Source: Tardiphaga robiniae (GTDB taxonomy: Bacteria > Pseudomonadota > Alphaproteobacteria > Rhizobiales > Xanthobacteraceae). Taken from it: a stretch of DNA of 64,000 nucleotides. Position numbers and translations under genes: made by a program. Below are positions 43,895 through 52,073 of the stretch, piece after piece. The notes beneath the pieces were generated by a model that was not told the DNA's origin, made no database searches, and saw only the letters and a list, made by a program, of their open reading frames with translations. Position 1 is the stretch's first letter; each line of letters opens with the position of its first letter. The stretch covers positions 62,001 to 126,000 of the forward strand of contig NZ_LVYV01000012.1 of the NCBI RefSeq assembly GCF_001618955.1. Direction: 5' to 3'.

Positions 43895-44083
43895 ATGACC
43901 GATCGAGATCAGACACCACCCGGCAAAACCAGCGTTCCCAGCCTGCATCTGGAAGAGAGCGTGTTGTCAGGTCGTATCACGCAGGCCGAGGCCGACGTGA
44001 TCAGGTCGTTCTTTGCAAGCAAGCCGGCGCCTAATTGGCCCGCATCGGACTTGCAGCGCCGCATGCAAAGCTCCGGCGGCTGA
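43895..44083 (+). CDS. 62-residue partner of the ADP-ribosyltransferase, candidate immunity or antitoxin
   Basis: The ATG follows the transferase stop with no base between (TAGATG), so translation is probably coupled. The sequence starts MTDRDQTPPGKTSVPSLHLE and has one likely helix, SGRITQAEADVIRSFFA, between flexible ends. No family recognised. Size, order and coupling are those of small neutralising partners of toxins, but nothing in the sequence proves that. Confidence 0.6.
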   Translation: MTDRDQTPPGKTSVPSLHLEESVLSGRITQAEADVIRSFFASKPAPNWPASDLQRRMQSSGG

Positions 44084-44657
44084 GCCGCACACCGCTTCAC
44101 CTGTCAAACAGCCACTTCATTCACTGGGAAAATCTCAGCGCCCACGCGCCGTCCGTATCGCGCCCCTGGCGCAAAGCGGGTGGACCGGTTGTCCCCCTCG
44201 CAAATGAGGGGGATGACGCGCCGAAAGGCGCAACTGGGTCGTCTTGCGATGGGAGGACGCCGCCGAACGGCATCGCCACCGCGCATGTGCCTCTCGGCGC
44301 ATCATCGCGACGTCAGGCGAAGGGACCGTTCGTCGCGGGAGGCACGGGCATCGCGCCCGTCATCCGGCCGGCTTGCGCCCGCCTTCACCCGCACCGCGTC
44401 CTGCCGACCAGCGGCAAGGGCTCATCAAGAGCCCGGACGGTGACCCCGACCTCCCGCGCCGTGCGTGTGAGCACGACCACAGGCGCCGCATCCCAACTCC
44501 ACTTGAGAACGCTCTCGAGAAGCGCCCCTCTGAGCGAGGACGGAGAGGAATATAGTCTATCCAACTTTTGGTGTCAACTTGCTTTAAACTCAACCGACAA
44601 TCACACTGCGTCTGGTTCATAAGAACACTTAGTCCGAACTCAAGGGTTGGAAATACG
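44084..44657. other. 574-base gap, GC-rich left part then AT-rich; no supported gene
   Basis: Four overlapping frames are open here but none has family character, and the left 450 bases read like eroded repeat DNA. Composition falls sharply after about 44560, at the start of the AT-rich patch. The next gene's promoter must lie at its end. Confidence 0.4.
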
Positions 44658-45203
44658 ATGACAAGTTCGCTTTGCGATAAAATCGGTGCTGATCCCCGTG
44701 CACTAATGGAGTTTGAAAGAATTCGATTTGAACTCGTGTGGCGCCATTTCGAATTTCATGCACGCCAGCGCACGACGATGTTTCATTTCTTTGTTATTCT
44801 AAGTCCATTCCTGTTCGGCGGTTGCTTTGTTCTATTCAAAGAGCGTGCGCTTGTGGGTAGCATTCCTGCAATTGGCGCCGCCTTGGCAGGCAGCTTATTG
44901 GCCATCTTTTTCTTTCTTTTGGACCAGAGAAACAAGCAGCTGTACCGAGTTAGCAAGAATGCACTCGGCTTAATGGAGACGCAATTTCTCTTCGGTAGAT
45001 TTCGAGCGCTTGAGACCGAGAATGGATATTATCCCGGTGTTATCTCGACGGAGAGTCGGTCCTACGGCGATAACAACCTTCTCAAACACAGTTTGCTAAT
45101 GGGAGGTGTGTACTGGCTTTCAGCCGCTATGTTTCTTGTTCTTGCTATGTATTTTTCTGCAGTGCGCCAAGGGTGCATAACATTCCTTCTTCCTGCCAAC
45201 TAG
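44658..45203 (+). CDS. Hypothetical membrane protein with three transmembrane segments
   Basis: A 181-residue protein. A charged helix (FERIRFELVWRHFEFHARQR) leads into two close membrane segments (about 41-61 and 67-88), followed by DQRNKQLYRVSKNALGLMET, a soluble part and a third segment (about 144-166). The 'WRxxxFHARQR ... LDQRNKQL' layout recalls small two-helix effector-like membrane proteins of the SLATT type, but I cannot assign the family. Codon use and composition are AT-rich compared with the chromosome, so it is probably acquired. The start at 44658 is preceded by AGGGTTGGA. Confidence 0.65.
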   Translation: MTSSLCDKIGADPRALMEFERIRFELVWRHFEFHARQRTTMFHFFVILSPFLFGGCFVLFKERALVGSIPAIGAALAGSLLAIFFFLLDQRNKQLYRVSKNALGLMETQFLFGRFRALETENGYYPGVISTESRSYGDNNLLKHSLLMGGVYWLSAAMFLVLAMYFSAVRQGCITFLLPAN

Positions 45204-45284
45204 CTTCGTGCGAAAGTGCGTCTGCTCGTAGCAAAGCGACGGCTAAGACGCTGTGGCATTCAGCGTGAATAGTTAGGACTGCAA

Positions 45285-46170
45285 ATGATCCGATACGGGA
45301 TTCTGTGTTTGATCGCCGTAGCCGCGATAGCTGCTAGCGGTGCTCGTCCAACGCTCCCGCAATCGCGCGTCGGAATGACCGGCACATTGATTACGACGGT
45401 GCCAGCGAAAGACGGCCTAATAGTAGCTAGCGATACGCGATCTACAACAATGGGGGCGCGTTGCGACGGGAATTCGAAGTTGGCCGTTGTCCGGGGGATT
45501 CCTCTGACGATGGTCGGCGCCAGCGGAACAGCAACTTGGATTGAAGCGCGTGTTCCCCTTTGGCTGGATGATCCTTGTGGCGACCTCGCAAAGAATGGAG
45601 TTGTCTTCCTCGACGCAAAGCAGATCGCTGTTTCATATTTGGAAGAACAAAAAAAAGCAGCTGTGGGAAATTGATCTCAAACTATTTGCGTCGGACGTGG
45701 TGGGAAAAGTAGTAGCGGCAGCAGCAGTGCGGCCGGAATATGTTCGATCCTTCGCCGGCAAGACAATGTTTCAAATCGTGTTGTGCGCATATGATCCCTC
45801 TGAAGCGATAAGCTACGTCAGGGCTGTGCAGTTTGATCTAACGCCCTCCTTCGGAGTTGAGGTTAAGCTCAGTGCAGATTATAGATTTCGGAATATAGAT
45901 CGCCCCGATTACCCCCACTTTGGCGATACTGCAAATTTTACAAGACATGTAATGCTTGGTGCTGGGAAGCGATACTTGCCGCCGAGCCTTGAGGCGTTTC
46001 ATTCTATAAAAGAAGTCGCCGATGTTGCGCAGGATCAAGCCGCTGATATCGCGATCAATCTTATAGAGGCTGCGAAATCAGCGTCGGACTTTTCTCCTGA
46101 TCTGCAATCAATCGGTGGTAGGGTCGAAGCATATTCTTTGAGCCAATCTGGGGTTCAGAAACTAAGGTAG
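45285..46170 (+). pseudogene. Exported proteasome-fold Ntn-hydrolase, split by a frameshift at an A8 run
   Basis: The first frame (45285-45674, 129 codons) starts with a signal-like segment (YGILCLIAVAAIAASGA). It then matches a proteasome beta subunit: Gly33-Thr34 is the autocleavage position, and KDGLIVASDTRSTT places Asp50 exactly at Asp17 from Thr34, with Lys65 near Lys33 and MVGASG near the Gly47 loop. The second frame continues the same protein to 46170, ending IGGRVEAYSLSQSGVQKL, like the closing strands of this fold. Joining needs one A fewer at 45649-45656 (...YLEEQKKQLWEIDL...). It may be a pseudogene, a sequencing slip or transcriptional slippage. AT-rich; probably acquired. Confidence 0.7.
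45649..45656 (+). other. A8 homopolymer at the frame break, possible slippage site
   Basis: Eight consecutive A bases where the two frames of the Ntn-hydrolase gene meet. Removing one A (or adding two) restores a single reading frame of about 294 codons. Runs of this length are known sites for RNA polymerase slippage and for sequencing indels. Confidence 0.6.
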
Positions 46171-46299
46171 TATCTGCCAGTGGTGCGTGTTGTGTTGGCT
46201 CTATGAGGCCGTAGGGTGAATTAATCAGTCTACCTCAAGCAAGCGTGGTCCGGGTGAGCCCTGAACTCTGCAAACACTCCGCATGTCGCTTCATTCACG

Positions 46300-46412
46300 C
46301 GGCCGGCTTTCTTCTCCCTCCCTCAAGCGGCGAAGCCGCGCAGTGGGGAGGGTGGCGCGGTGCGAGCACTTGCGAGCAACGTGACGGGTGGGGTGGTGCA
46401 GCAAGCGAGGAC
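46300..46412. repeat. Intergenic repeat ending in the DUF559 gene start
   Basis: Contains CTCCCTCCCTCAAGCGGCGAAG, GTGGGGAGGGTGGCGCGG and GACGGGTGGGGTGGTGCAG. Similar pieces occur at 54345-54597. It reads into the open frame of the DUF559 gene and would add false N-terminal residues to it. Confidence 0.6.
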
Positions 46413-46415
46413 GGT

Positions 46416-46766
46416 GTGGCCAACGCATTCGCTCGCTCACTTCGCAAGAGCCTGACGCAGCAGGAAGCCAAGCTGTGGGTGAAACTCCGCGAACTCAAAT
46501 CGCTCGGCTTTCACTTTCGCCGGCAGGCGCCGATCCGGCATATCATCGTCGACTTCGTCTCGTTCCGCGATCTGCTGGTGATCGAGGTCGATGGCGGGCA
46601 GCATAATTTTGACGAAGCTGCGCGCAAGGATGAAGCGCGGGATGCGTTTCTGCGCGGTGAGGGATTTCGCGTGTTGCGGTTCTGGAATCACGAGGTGGAC
46701 CGGAATTTGAACGGAGTGATGGAAGCGGTTGCGACCGCATTGGGCACCCCCACCCGACCGGCCTGA
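46416..46766 (+). CDS. DUF559 domain protein (VSR-like endonuclease fold)
   Basis: A 116-residue protein of the restriction-endonuclease-like DUF559 family. The core is SLTQQEAKLWVKLRELKSLG, HFRRQAPIRHIIVDFVSF, LVIEVDGGQH and FRVLRFWNHEV. The acidic and glutamine residues of DFVSF and EVDGGQH match the nuclease-fold active site. The frame is open from 46245 but the first 57 codons are intergenic repeat, so the GTG at 46416 is chosen. Members are widespread; function unclear (repair or mobile-element association). Confidence 0.82.
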   Translation: MANAFARSLRKSLTQQEAKLWVKLRELKSLGFHFRRQAPIRHIIVDFVSFRDLLVIEVDGGQHNFDEAARKDEARDAFLRGEGFRVLRFWNHEVDRNLNGVMEAVATALGTPTRPA

Positions 46767-46946
46767 CGGCCGGCCACCCTCCCCATGCAAGAGCGGGGGA
46801 GGGAAGGAAGCGCGCGTCGTTGCGATGGTCTGTGTCGGCCCCACATCATCGCCGCATTCCTTTCACCTCACCGCCACCTCGCCTCCAGACCTTCCGCACA
46901 CTTCCTCGCTACTCCTTCGCTCCTTCCCAACCGGAAAGGACCAACC

Positions 46947-47309
46947 ATGCGCATTATGACAGCGACCGCCCTCGCGGCAATTCTTTCGCTCGGCACGCCG
47001 GGTTTCGTGCTCGCACAGGGAGCGGCGACCCAGGCTGAAAAGGCGCCGGCCAAGTCCGGCGGGCAGACCAGCGCCAAGATCTCCAGCATCCAGGTGGTGG
47101 ACATCAAGCAATTGCCGGAGGCGGTGAAGGCGCAGGTCGAGGAGGTCGTGTCGAAATCCAGCGCCGAGGACATGCAGGCGCTGCGCGCCTCGATCGACGC
47201 CTCGCCGGCGGCCGCCAATGCGCTCAAGGAAAAGGGCATGAGTTCGGCGCAGGTGGTGGCGATCAATATCGCCGACGGCGTGCTGACGATGTTTGCGAAG
47301 ACGGCGTAG
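46947..47309 (+). CDS. Small exported protein of unknown function, 120 residues
   Basis: A signal peptide (RIMTATALAAILSLGTPGFV, cut near ALA-QG) precedes a linker rich in Ala and Lys and a helical region (VVDIKQLPEAVKAQVEEVVS, ANALKEKGMSSAQVVAINI). No cysteines or membrane segments remain after cleavage. The ATG at 46947 has GGAAAGGA about 7 bases upstream. No family recognised; composition fits a genuine periplasmic protein of this bacterial group. Confidence 0.72.
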   Translation: MRIMTATALAAILSLGTPGFVLAQGAATQAEKAPAKSGGQTSAKISSIQVVDIKQLPEAVKAQVEEVVSKSSAEDMQALRASIDASPAAANALKEKGMSSAQVVAINIADGVLTMFAKTA

Positions 47310-47346
47310 GCGGCGCTCGCTGACGTGGCTTGTGCCATACGTCGCT

Positions 47347-47477
47347 ATACTCTCGGGTGTCATGGCCGGACTTGATCCGGCCATCCATCTTTGCCGTACG
47401 CTTTGTTGAAGCTGGATGCCCGGGTCATCTGGCGAAGCCGCGCTTCGCGCTTTGCCCGGGCATGACGTGGTGAGAGT
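47347..47477. repeat. REP-like palindromic repeat
   Basis: Begins GGGTGTCATGGCCGGACTTG and ends with GCCCGGGCATGACG; inner parts such as GGCCGGACTTGATCCGGCC are self-complementary. Related fragments occur at 43183-43222, 51925-52070 and 55885-56015. Likely a non-autonomous repeat of the Bradyrhizobiaceae type. Confidence 0.65.
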
Positions 47478-47563
47478 GTTGAGCGCGTCAGCGAAGGTTG
47501 AAGCCACGCACAAATGCAAAGCCACGCGCAGGGATACCCGCGCGTGGCTTTGTCGTGTGCAGC

Positions 47564-48817
47564 CTAACCCGCCGAGTCATCCTCGATGATCGGGCCGAAC
47601 AGTTCCCAGCGCTCGCCGTTGAAGCGCTGCATCTGCAGCTGCTTGTTGACGCGGTAGTCGGTGGGCGAGGTGGAGAGCCGCATGCCGGGCAGGTGAAGAT
47701 CGGTCTCGAGCCCGGACAGGCTGGTGGCCTGCTTCATCACATTGGCGCGGGTGAGATCGTCGCCGCAGCGCCTCAAGACCTCCACCATGAGCTGGGCATT
47801 GCCGTAACCATAGGTGTTGAAGTTCGAGTTCTTGTCGCCGTCGGGATAATATTTCTCCATGAAGGCCATGTAGCGCTTCATGCCGGCATCTTCCTTCCAC
47901 TGCGGGTCCAGCGGGTCCTTGCCGTAATTGGTCGAAATGAGGCCCTTGGAATTGTCGAGACCCGCGGGCACCAGCACCGCGCCGACCGACGTCGCATTGA
48001 TGTCGACGATGTGGATCGGCTTCCAGCCAAGATCAGCCACCTTCTTGATCGCTTGGGCGGCGAATTTCGGCGTCGAGGCGTTGAACAACAGGTCGGCGCC
48101 GGAGGATTTCAGCTTGACGATCTGCGAGTCGATGGTCGGGTCCGCGAGTTCGTAGGAGGCCTCCGAGACGATCATCGACGCCGCCTTGTCGCCCAAACCA
48201 TTCTTCATGCCGGTGAGATAGTCGCGGCCGAGATCGTCGTTCTGCCAGAGGATGGCGATCTTGGCGGTCGGATGGTTCTTCAGGATGTATTTGGCGTAGA
48301 TCCGGCCCTCGCTCTGGTAGTTGGGATTGTAGCCCATGGTCCAGGGGAAGTTCTTTGGATCGGTGAAGCGCGTGGCGCCGGTGGCGGCGAACAGTTGCGG
48401 GACGCTCTTGCTGTTGAGATATTTCTGCACGCCCGCATTGGACGGTGTGCCGATGATCTGGAAGGTCAGCAGGACTTCATCGGACTCGACGAGCTTGCGC
48501 ACCTGTTCCACGGCCTTGGGCGGCGAATAGGCGTCGTCATACTGGATCAGGTTGATCTTGCGGCCGTTGATGCCGCCCTGCTCGTTGACCATCTTGAAAT
48601 AAGCGAGCTGGGTTTTCGCGATCGACGAGTAGGCCGAGGCGGGGCCCGAGAACGGCACGGTCTGGCCGATCTTGATTTCGGTATCGGTGGCGCCGGGATC
48701 GTATTTCTTCTGCGCCGCTGCTGGATTGATAGTGGCCGATGTGGCCGTGAGCGCAATCGCCACCATCCCAACGAATTTGGTCGACGCGGCGAAACAGTGA
48801 AGAAGCGAGGTTCTCAT
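47564..48817 (-). CDS. Branched-chain amino acid type ABC transporter substrate-binding protein
   Basis: A 417-residue periplasmic receptor of the Peripla_BP_6 family. The signal peptide ends near residue 35 (NPAAA-QKKYDPG). The mature protein has IKIGQTVPFSGPASAYSS, VNEQGGINGRKINLIQYDDAYSP-like start, and AILWQNDDLGRDYLTGM. Transport of amides, urea or aromatic acids is common in this subfamily as well as amino acids. It is alone: no LivHMGF permease or ATPase genes lie nearby. Confidence 0.92.
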   Translation of the reverse strand: MRTSLLHCFAASTKFVGMVAIALTATSATINPAAAQKKYDPGATDTEIKIGQTVPFSGPASAYSSIAKTQLAYFKMVNEQGGINGRKINLIQYDDAYSPPKAVEQVRKLVESDEVLLTFQIIGTPSNAGVQKYLNSKSVPQLFAATGATRFTDPKNFPWTMGYNPNYQSEGRIYAKYILKNHPTAKIAILWQNDDLGRDYLTGMKNGLGDKAASMIVSEASYELADPTIDSQIVKLKSSGADLLFNASTPKFAAQAIKKVADLGWKPIHIVDINATSVGAVLVPAGLDNSKGLISTNYGKDPLDPQWKEDAGMKRYMAFMEKYYPDGDKNSNFNTYGYGNAQLMVEVLRRCGDDLTRANVMKQATSLSGLETDLHLPGMRLSTSPTDYRVNKQLQMQRFNGERWELFGPIIEDDSAG

Positions 48818-49214
48818 GTCGTTGCCTTCCCTGATGATATGTCACTCGACAGTCGTTCCTATGCGGGCGCCGTCGTTACCGGGGAGTGTGAGGCAAGGAT
48901 TTGAGGTTGGCAAGGCGAGGAGATGGGCACTTTCCTTAACCTCTCCCCGCTTTGCGGGGAGAGGTCGCCGCGCCTTCGCGGCGGGTGAGGGGCCATGCAC
49001 ACGGGCTGACCCGAGCCCCGTCGATGCGGGTCGGCTAGCCGCTGCGCCGTTCGTGCGAACTGAAGGAATGTGCTTGCGGCAGGCTCAGTGCCTCGCCCCT
49101 CATCCCACCCTTCTCCCCGCCTAGCGAAGCTTCGCTTCGCCCGGGAGCGGGGAGAAGGAGCGCAGCGGCGCTCGTGGCGGCTAAGTCACCAACCACATCA
49201 TCGGCGCCGCCCCC
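48818..49214. repeat. Repeat-filled gap (about 48938-49180 is palindromic)
   Basis: Holds CCTCTCCCCGCTTTGCGGGG, CGCCGCGCCTTCGCGGCGGG and, further on, AGCGAAGCTTCGCTTCGC with GGGAGCGGGGAGAAGGAGCG. The core CTCTCCCC also occurs at 27002-27050. No gene is supported in the gap. Confidence 0.6.
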
Positions 49215-51209
49215 TCACGCACTCCGCACCGACTCCAGGAAGCTTGCCACATCTGCTTTCAGCCGGGCGCTGTCGCCGGACAGCGAGCGGGCGGCCGAGA
49301 ACACATGCGAGGAAGCCAGACCCGTATCGCTGGCGCCGCGTTTGACGTCGGCGATATTGGCGCTGACATCGGAGGTTCCTTGCGCGGCGCGCTGCACATT
49401 GCGGGCGATCTCCGCCGTGGCGGCGCCCTGTTGCTCGACGGCGGCGGCGATGGTCGAGGCGATCTCGGACATCCGGCCGATGGTGCTGCCGATGCCCTTG
49501 ATGGCCGCCACCGAATTCTTCGTCGCCTGCTGAATGCCTGACACCTGCTGGCCGATCTCGCCGGTGGCGCTCGCGGTCTGTTCGGCCAGCGCCTTGACCT
49601 CGGCGGCGACCACGGAGAAGCCACGGCCGGCGGTGCCGGCGCGCGCCGCCTCGATGGTGGCGTTGAGCGCCAGCAGATTGGTCTGCCGCGCAATGGCACT
49701 GATGAGCTGGACCACCTCGCCGATCTTGTCGGCCGCGCTCAGCAAGTCGCCGATCTGGCGGTTGGTCGTCTCGGCCTGTGCGACGGCCTCGCCGGCAATC
49801 TGCGCCGAGGCCTGTACCTGACGGCCGATCTCGTTGACCGATGACGACATCTGCTCGGTGGCGGAGGCCACCGACTGCACATTGGCGGAGGCTTCATCGG
49901 ACGCCGCCGCGACCATCTCGGTCAGTTCCTGAGATCGTGTGGCCGTCGAGGTCAGCGTGCCCGCCGCCGTCTCCAGCTCCGCCGAGGCAGACGACACCGT
50001 CTCGACGATGCGGCCGACGGCGCTTTCGAAGTCGCCGGCGAGCCTGTTCATGTCGGCCTTGCGCGCTTCCGCGGCGCGGTACTCCTCACGAAGCTGGGCG
50101 TCGAGTTCATCCGCCGCCTTCTGCTGCGCGCGCAGCTTGAAAGTCTCGACCGCCTGCGCCATATCGCCGATCTCGTCGGCGCGGCCGAGGCCGGGCAGGA
50201 CCACGGCGAAATCGCCTGATGCCAGCGTCTGCATCGCCTGCGTCATAGCGGCGATCGCGCGCGCGATGCGCTGGCCGAAATACACCGCGGCGAGGCCGAT
50301 CAGGATCGTCGCCAGCGCGATGGTCCAGGTCAGGATCTGGCGGGTCTGCGTGGCGCGCACCTCAGCGGCGTTGTATTCGGCCTGGGCCGCGGCCACGAGG
50401 CCATCCAGCGCCGGTCGGTTGCGCTGAAACACCATCGCGAAGTCCGCGACTTCGTCATTCAGCGTGGTCTGCGTCACCGAATAGGCCAGGAAACTCTCGC
50501 CATAGGCCTTCATCAGCGCGGCGAGCTCATCGCGCACCGCGTCGGGCAGTTCCGCGGCCTTCAGCGCGTCGGAAAAATCGTCGCGCCTTTTGTCGAACTG
50601 GTCGCCATATTTTTCCTCGCCGCGCAGCATGAAGTCCTTCTCATGCCGCCGCATCATCAGCATCAGATTGGCCAGGCGGATCTGGTCGAATTGCGCCAGG
50701 CGCGTTTCGGCGTCGTGAACCGCAGCACGCAGCCGGCCCTGCAGGCCCAGCGTCTCGTTGAGCCCCAGCGATTTCTGGATCGAGGCGATGTTGTTGAAGC
50801 GGGTCTGATAGACATTGAGGCCCGCGCGCAGGGCCGAGCCCTGTTTCAGCGTATCGCCCTCGGGGCGCTTGTCGACGATGGCGTCGATATCAGACAGATT
50901 CGCCAGCGCTGTCGTGATGATCTCGCCATGGACAGCGATCAGCTTCTCATCATGCTTGCGCAGAAATTCATTGGCGACCTGTCCGGCTTCCAGATAGTTC
51001 GCTGACAGACCCACGACATGCTGGCGCAGCTTGACGGCCTCATCCGATTGGCGCTGCGCGTCCGCTTCATATGCGAGGCCGATGAGGCAGATAGTGCCGG
51101 TGAGCACGACAGCCATGATGCCGATCAATGCGATCTGGATGCGCAGACCGAATCTGATGCGCGGAAAATAGCGTCGGATCGCTGGAGCGCGCAGAGAGAA
51201 CTTGAACAA
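49215..51209 (-). CDS. Methyl-accepting chemotaxis protein
   Basis: A 664-residue transmembrane chemoreceptor. The first membrane helix is near 25-48 ([20 protein letters not shown]), then a helical periplasmic sensor to about 295, the second helix ([20 protein letters not shown]), a HAMP domain (ALIRAITQAMQ-like, [17 protein letters not shown]) and a long cytoplasmic coiled coil. The signalling tip is [20 protein letters not shown]. The sensor is a four-helix type with no cysteine motif or PAS domain; ligand unknown. No che genes are adjacent. Confidence 0.95.
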   Translation of the reverse strand: MFKFSLRAPAIRRYFPRIRFGLRIQIALIGIMAVVLTGTICLIGLAYEADAQRQSDEAVKLRQHVVGLSANYLEAGQVANEFLRKHDEKLIAVHGEIITTALANLSDIDAIVDKRPEGDTLKQGSALRAGLNVYQTRFNNIASIQKSLGLNETLGLQGRLRAAVHDAETRLAQFDQIRLANLMLMMRRHEKDFMLRGEEKYGDQFDKRRDDFSDALKAAELPDAVRDELAALMKAYGESFLAYSVTQTTLNDEVADFAMVFQRNRPALDGLVAAAQAEYNAAEVRATQTRQILTWTIALATILIGLAAVYFGQRIARAIAAMTQAMQTLASGDFAVVLPGLGRADEIGDMAQAVETFKLRAQQKAADELDAQLREEYRAAEARKADMNRLAGDFESAVGRIVETVSSASAELETAAGTLTSTATRSQELTEMVAAASDEASANVQSVASATEQMSSSVNEIGRQVQASAQIAGEAVAQAETTNRQIGDLLSAADKIGEVVQLISAIARQTNLLALNATIEAARAGTAGRGFSVVAAEVKALAEQTASATGEIGQQVSGIQQATKNSVAAIKGIGSTIGRMSEIASTIAAAVEQQGAATAEIARNVQRAAQGTSDVSANIADVKRGASDTGLASSHVFSAARSLSGDSARLKADVASFLESVRSA

Positions 51210-51533
51210 GAGAACTGATCCTCGTTAATGCCGTGACCGCGTCGCGCGGTGCACCTAACGACGATCTAGATAGCGCAGCTCTGCATCGCTTTTACAAAAC
51301 GCGCGCAAGATGGTTACGAGAGTCGCGCCGACTCTGACATGCGCATGTCACAATGAATGCAGCATGCGCGATGCAACGCGCGCACGAGATGTCAGCGCGA
51401 TGATGCGGCAGCGATGGCGATGTTTTTATGAAAAGATGTCGCCGAATTTGGTTGGCTTAGTCAGCAAAAGAATCGCGAGGCGTAACTCTCATTGTCGTCC
51501 CGACTTTCACCGGGACGACAATGAATGGGTGAG
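51210..51533. other. 324-base gap with a 16-bp palindrome; no gene seen
   Basis: TGACATGCGCATGTCA (51335-51350) is a perfect palindrome 126 bases before the chemoreceptor start. AGTCG-CGC-CGACT (51321-51333) precedes it. Both may be regulator sites. The right end holds a terminator-like hairpin. Confidence 0.45.
51335..51350. promoter_or_regulatory. Perfect 16-bp palindrome upstream of the chemoreceptor gene
   Basis: TGACATGCGCATGTCA is fully self-complementary. Position in front of the minus-strand chemoreceptor gene fits an operator. The binding protein is unknown. Confidence 0.4.
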
Positions 51534-51538
51534 TTACG
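51481..51538. terminator. Nested inverted repeat at the end of the DUF1304 gene
   Basis: A 14-base stem (51489-51502 with 51511-51524) is enclosed by CGTAACTC (51481-51488) and GAGTTACG (51531-51538). The outer arm overlaps the DUF1304 stop. Likely terminator for that gene or a repeat copy. Confidence 0.55.
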
Positions 51539-51899
51539 TCGCCAGCCACAGCACGATCAGCGCCAGCGCCGCCGGCGCGGCCTGCACATACAGAATGCGC
51601 TTGCTCACCGTCGCTGCGCCGTAAGCACCGGCCACGATCACGCACAGCAGGAAGAACGCCTTGATCTGGAATGCGAAGGCTGGCGCGGAATGCAGCAGGC
51701 CCCAGATCAGACCGGCGGCGAGGAAGCCGTTATAGAGGCCCTGATTGGCGGCGAGCACCGCGGTGATCTCGGCTTTCTCCGGCGTGTTCCTGAAGGTCTT
51801 CAGGCCCTGCGGCTTCTGCCAGAGAAACATTTCCAGCACGAGAAAGTAGATGTGCAGCGCAGCGACCAGCGCGGTCAGAAGATTACCGATGAAGTTCAT
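51534..51899 (-). CDS. DUF1304 family membrane protein
   Basis: A 121-residue four-helix membrane protein. The family pattern is LVAALHIYFLVLEMFLWQ at the start and AAGLIWGLL, IKAFFLLCVIVAGAYGAATV later. The ATG at 51899 matches the usual family start (MxxIxNxLxxLVALxHxxxLxLEMFLW); an upstream ATG at 51926 adds nine residues. Function unknown. Confidence 0.88.
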   Translation of the reverse strand: MNFIGNLLTALVAALHIYFLVLEMFLWQKPQGLKTFRNTPEKAEITAVLAANQGLYNGFLAAGLIWGLLHSAPAFAFQIKAFFLLCVIVAGAYGAATVSKRILYVQAAPAALALIVLWLAT

Positions 51900-51924
51900 G
51901 ATGAGGCCCCATAAAAAAGCTGTC

Positions 51925-52070
51925 ATTCAGGGGCGGGCCGGCGCCGAAGGCGACGGGACCGAACCCGGAATCTCGATGTGTTCATACTATATCGGGATTC
52001 CCCACCACTCCCATTGGAGTGGCTGAGGTTCGCCCGCAGCTAACGCTGCGTTCGCCCCGGAATGACGCGT
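51925..52070. repeat. REP-like mosaic repeat
   Basis: GTCATTCAGGGGCGGGCCGG at the left and GCCCCGGAATGACG at the right, with TCGGGATTCCCCACC inside. The same boundaries occur at 55885-56015. It fills the gap between the DUF1304 and EAL genes. Confidence 0.65.
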
Positions 52071-52073
52071 GAA

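Noticed and set aside
44084-44657. Overlapping open frames of 60-195 codons after the partner gene
   Set aside because: Several frames are open at once, none has protein character; looks like eroded repeat DNA.
47498-48904. 468-codon plus-strand frame opposite the ABC receptor
   Set aside because: Antisense to a clear Peripla_BP_6 protein with signal peptide.
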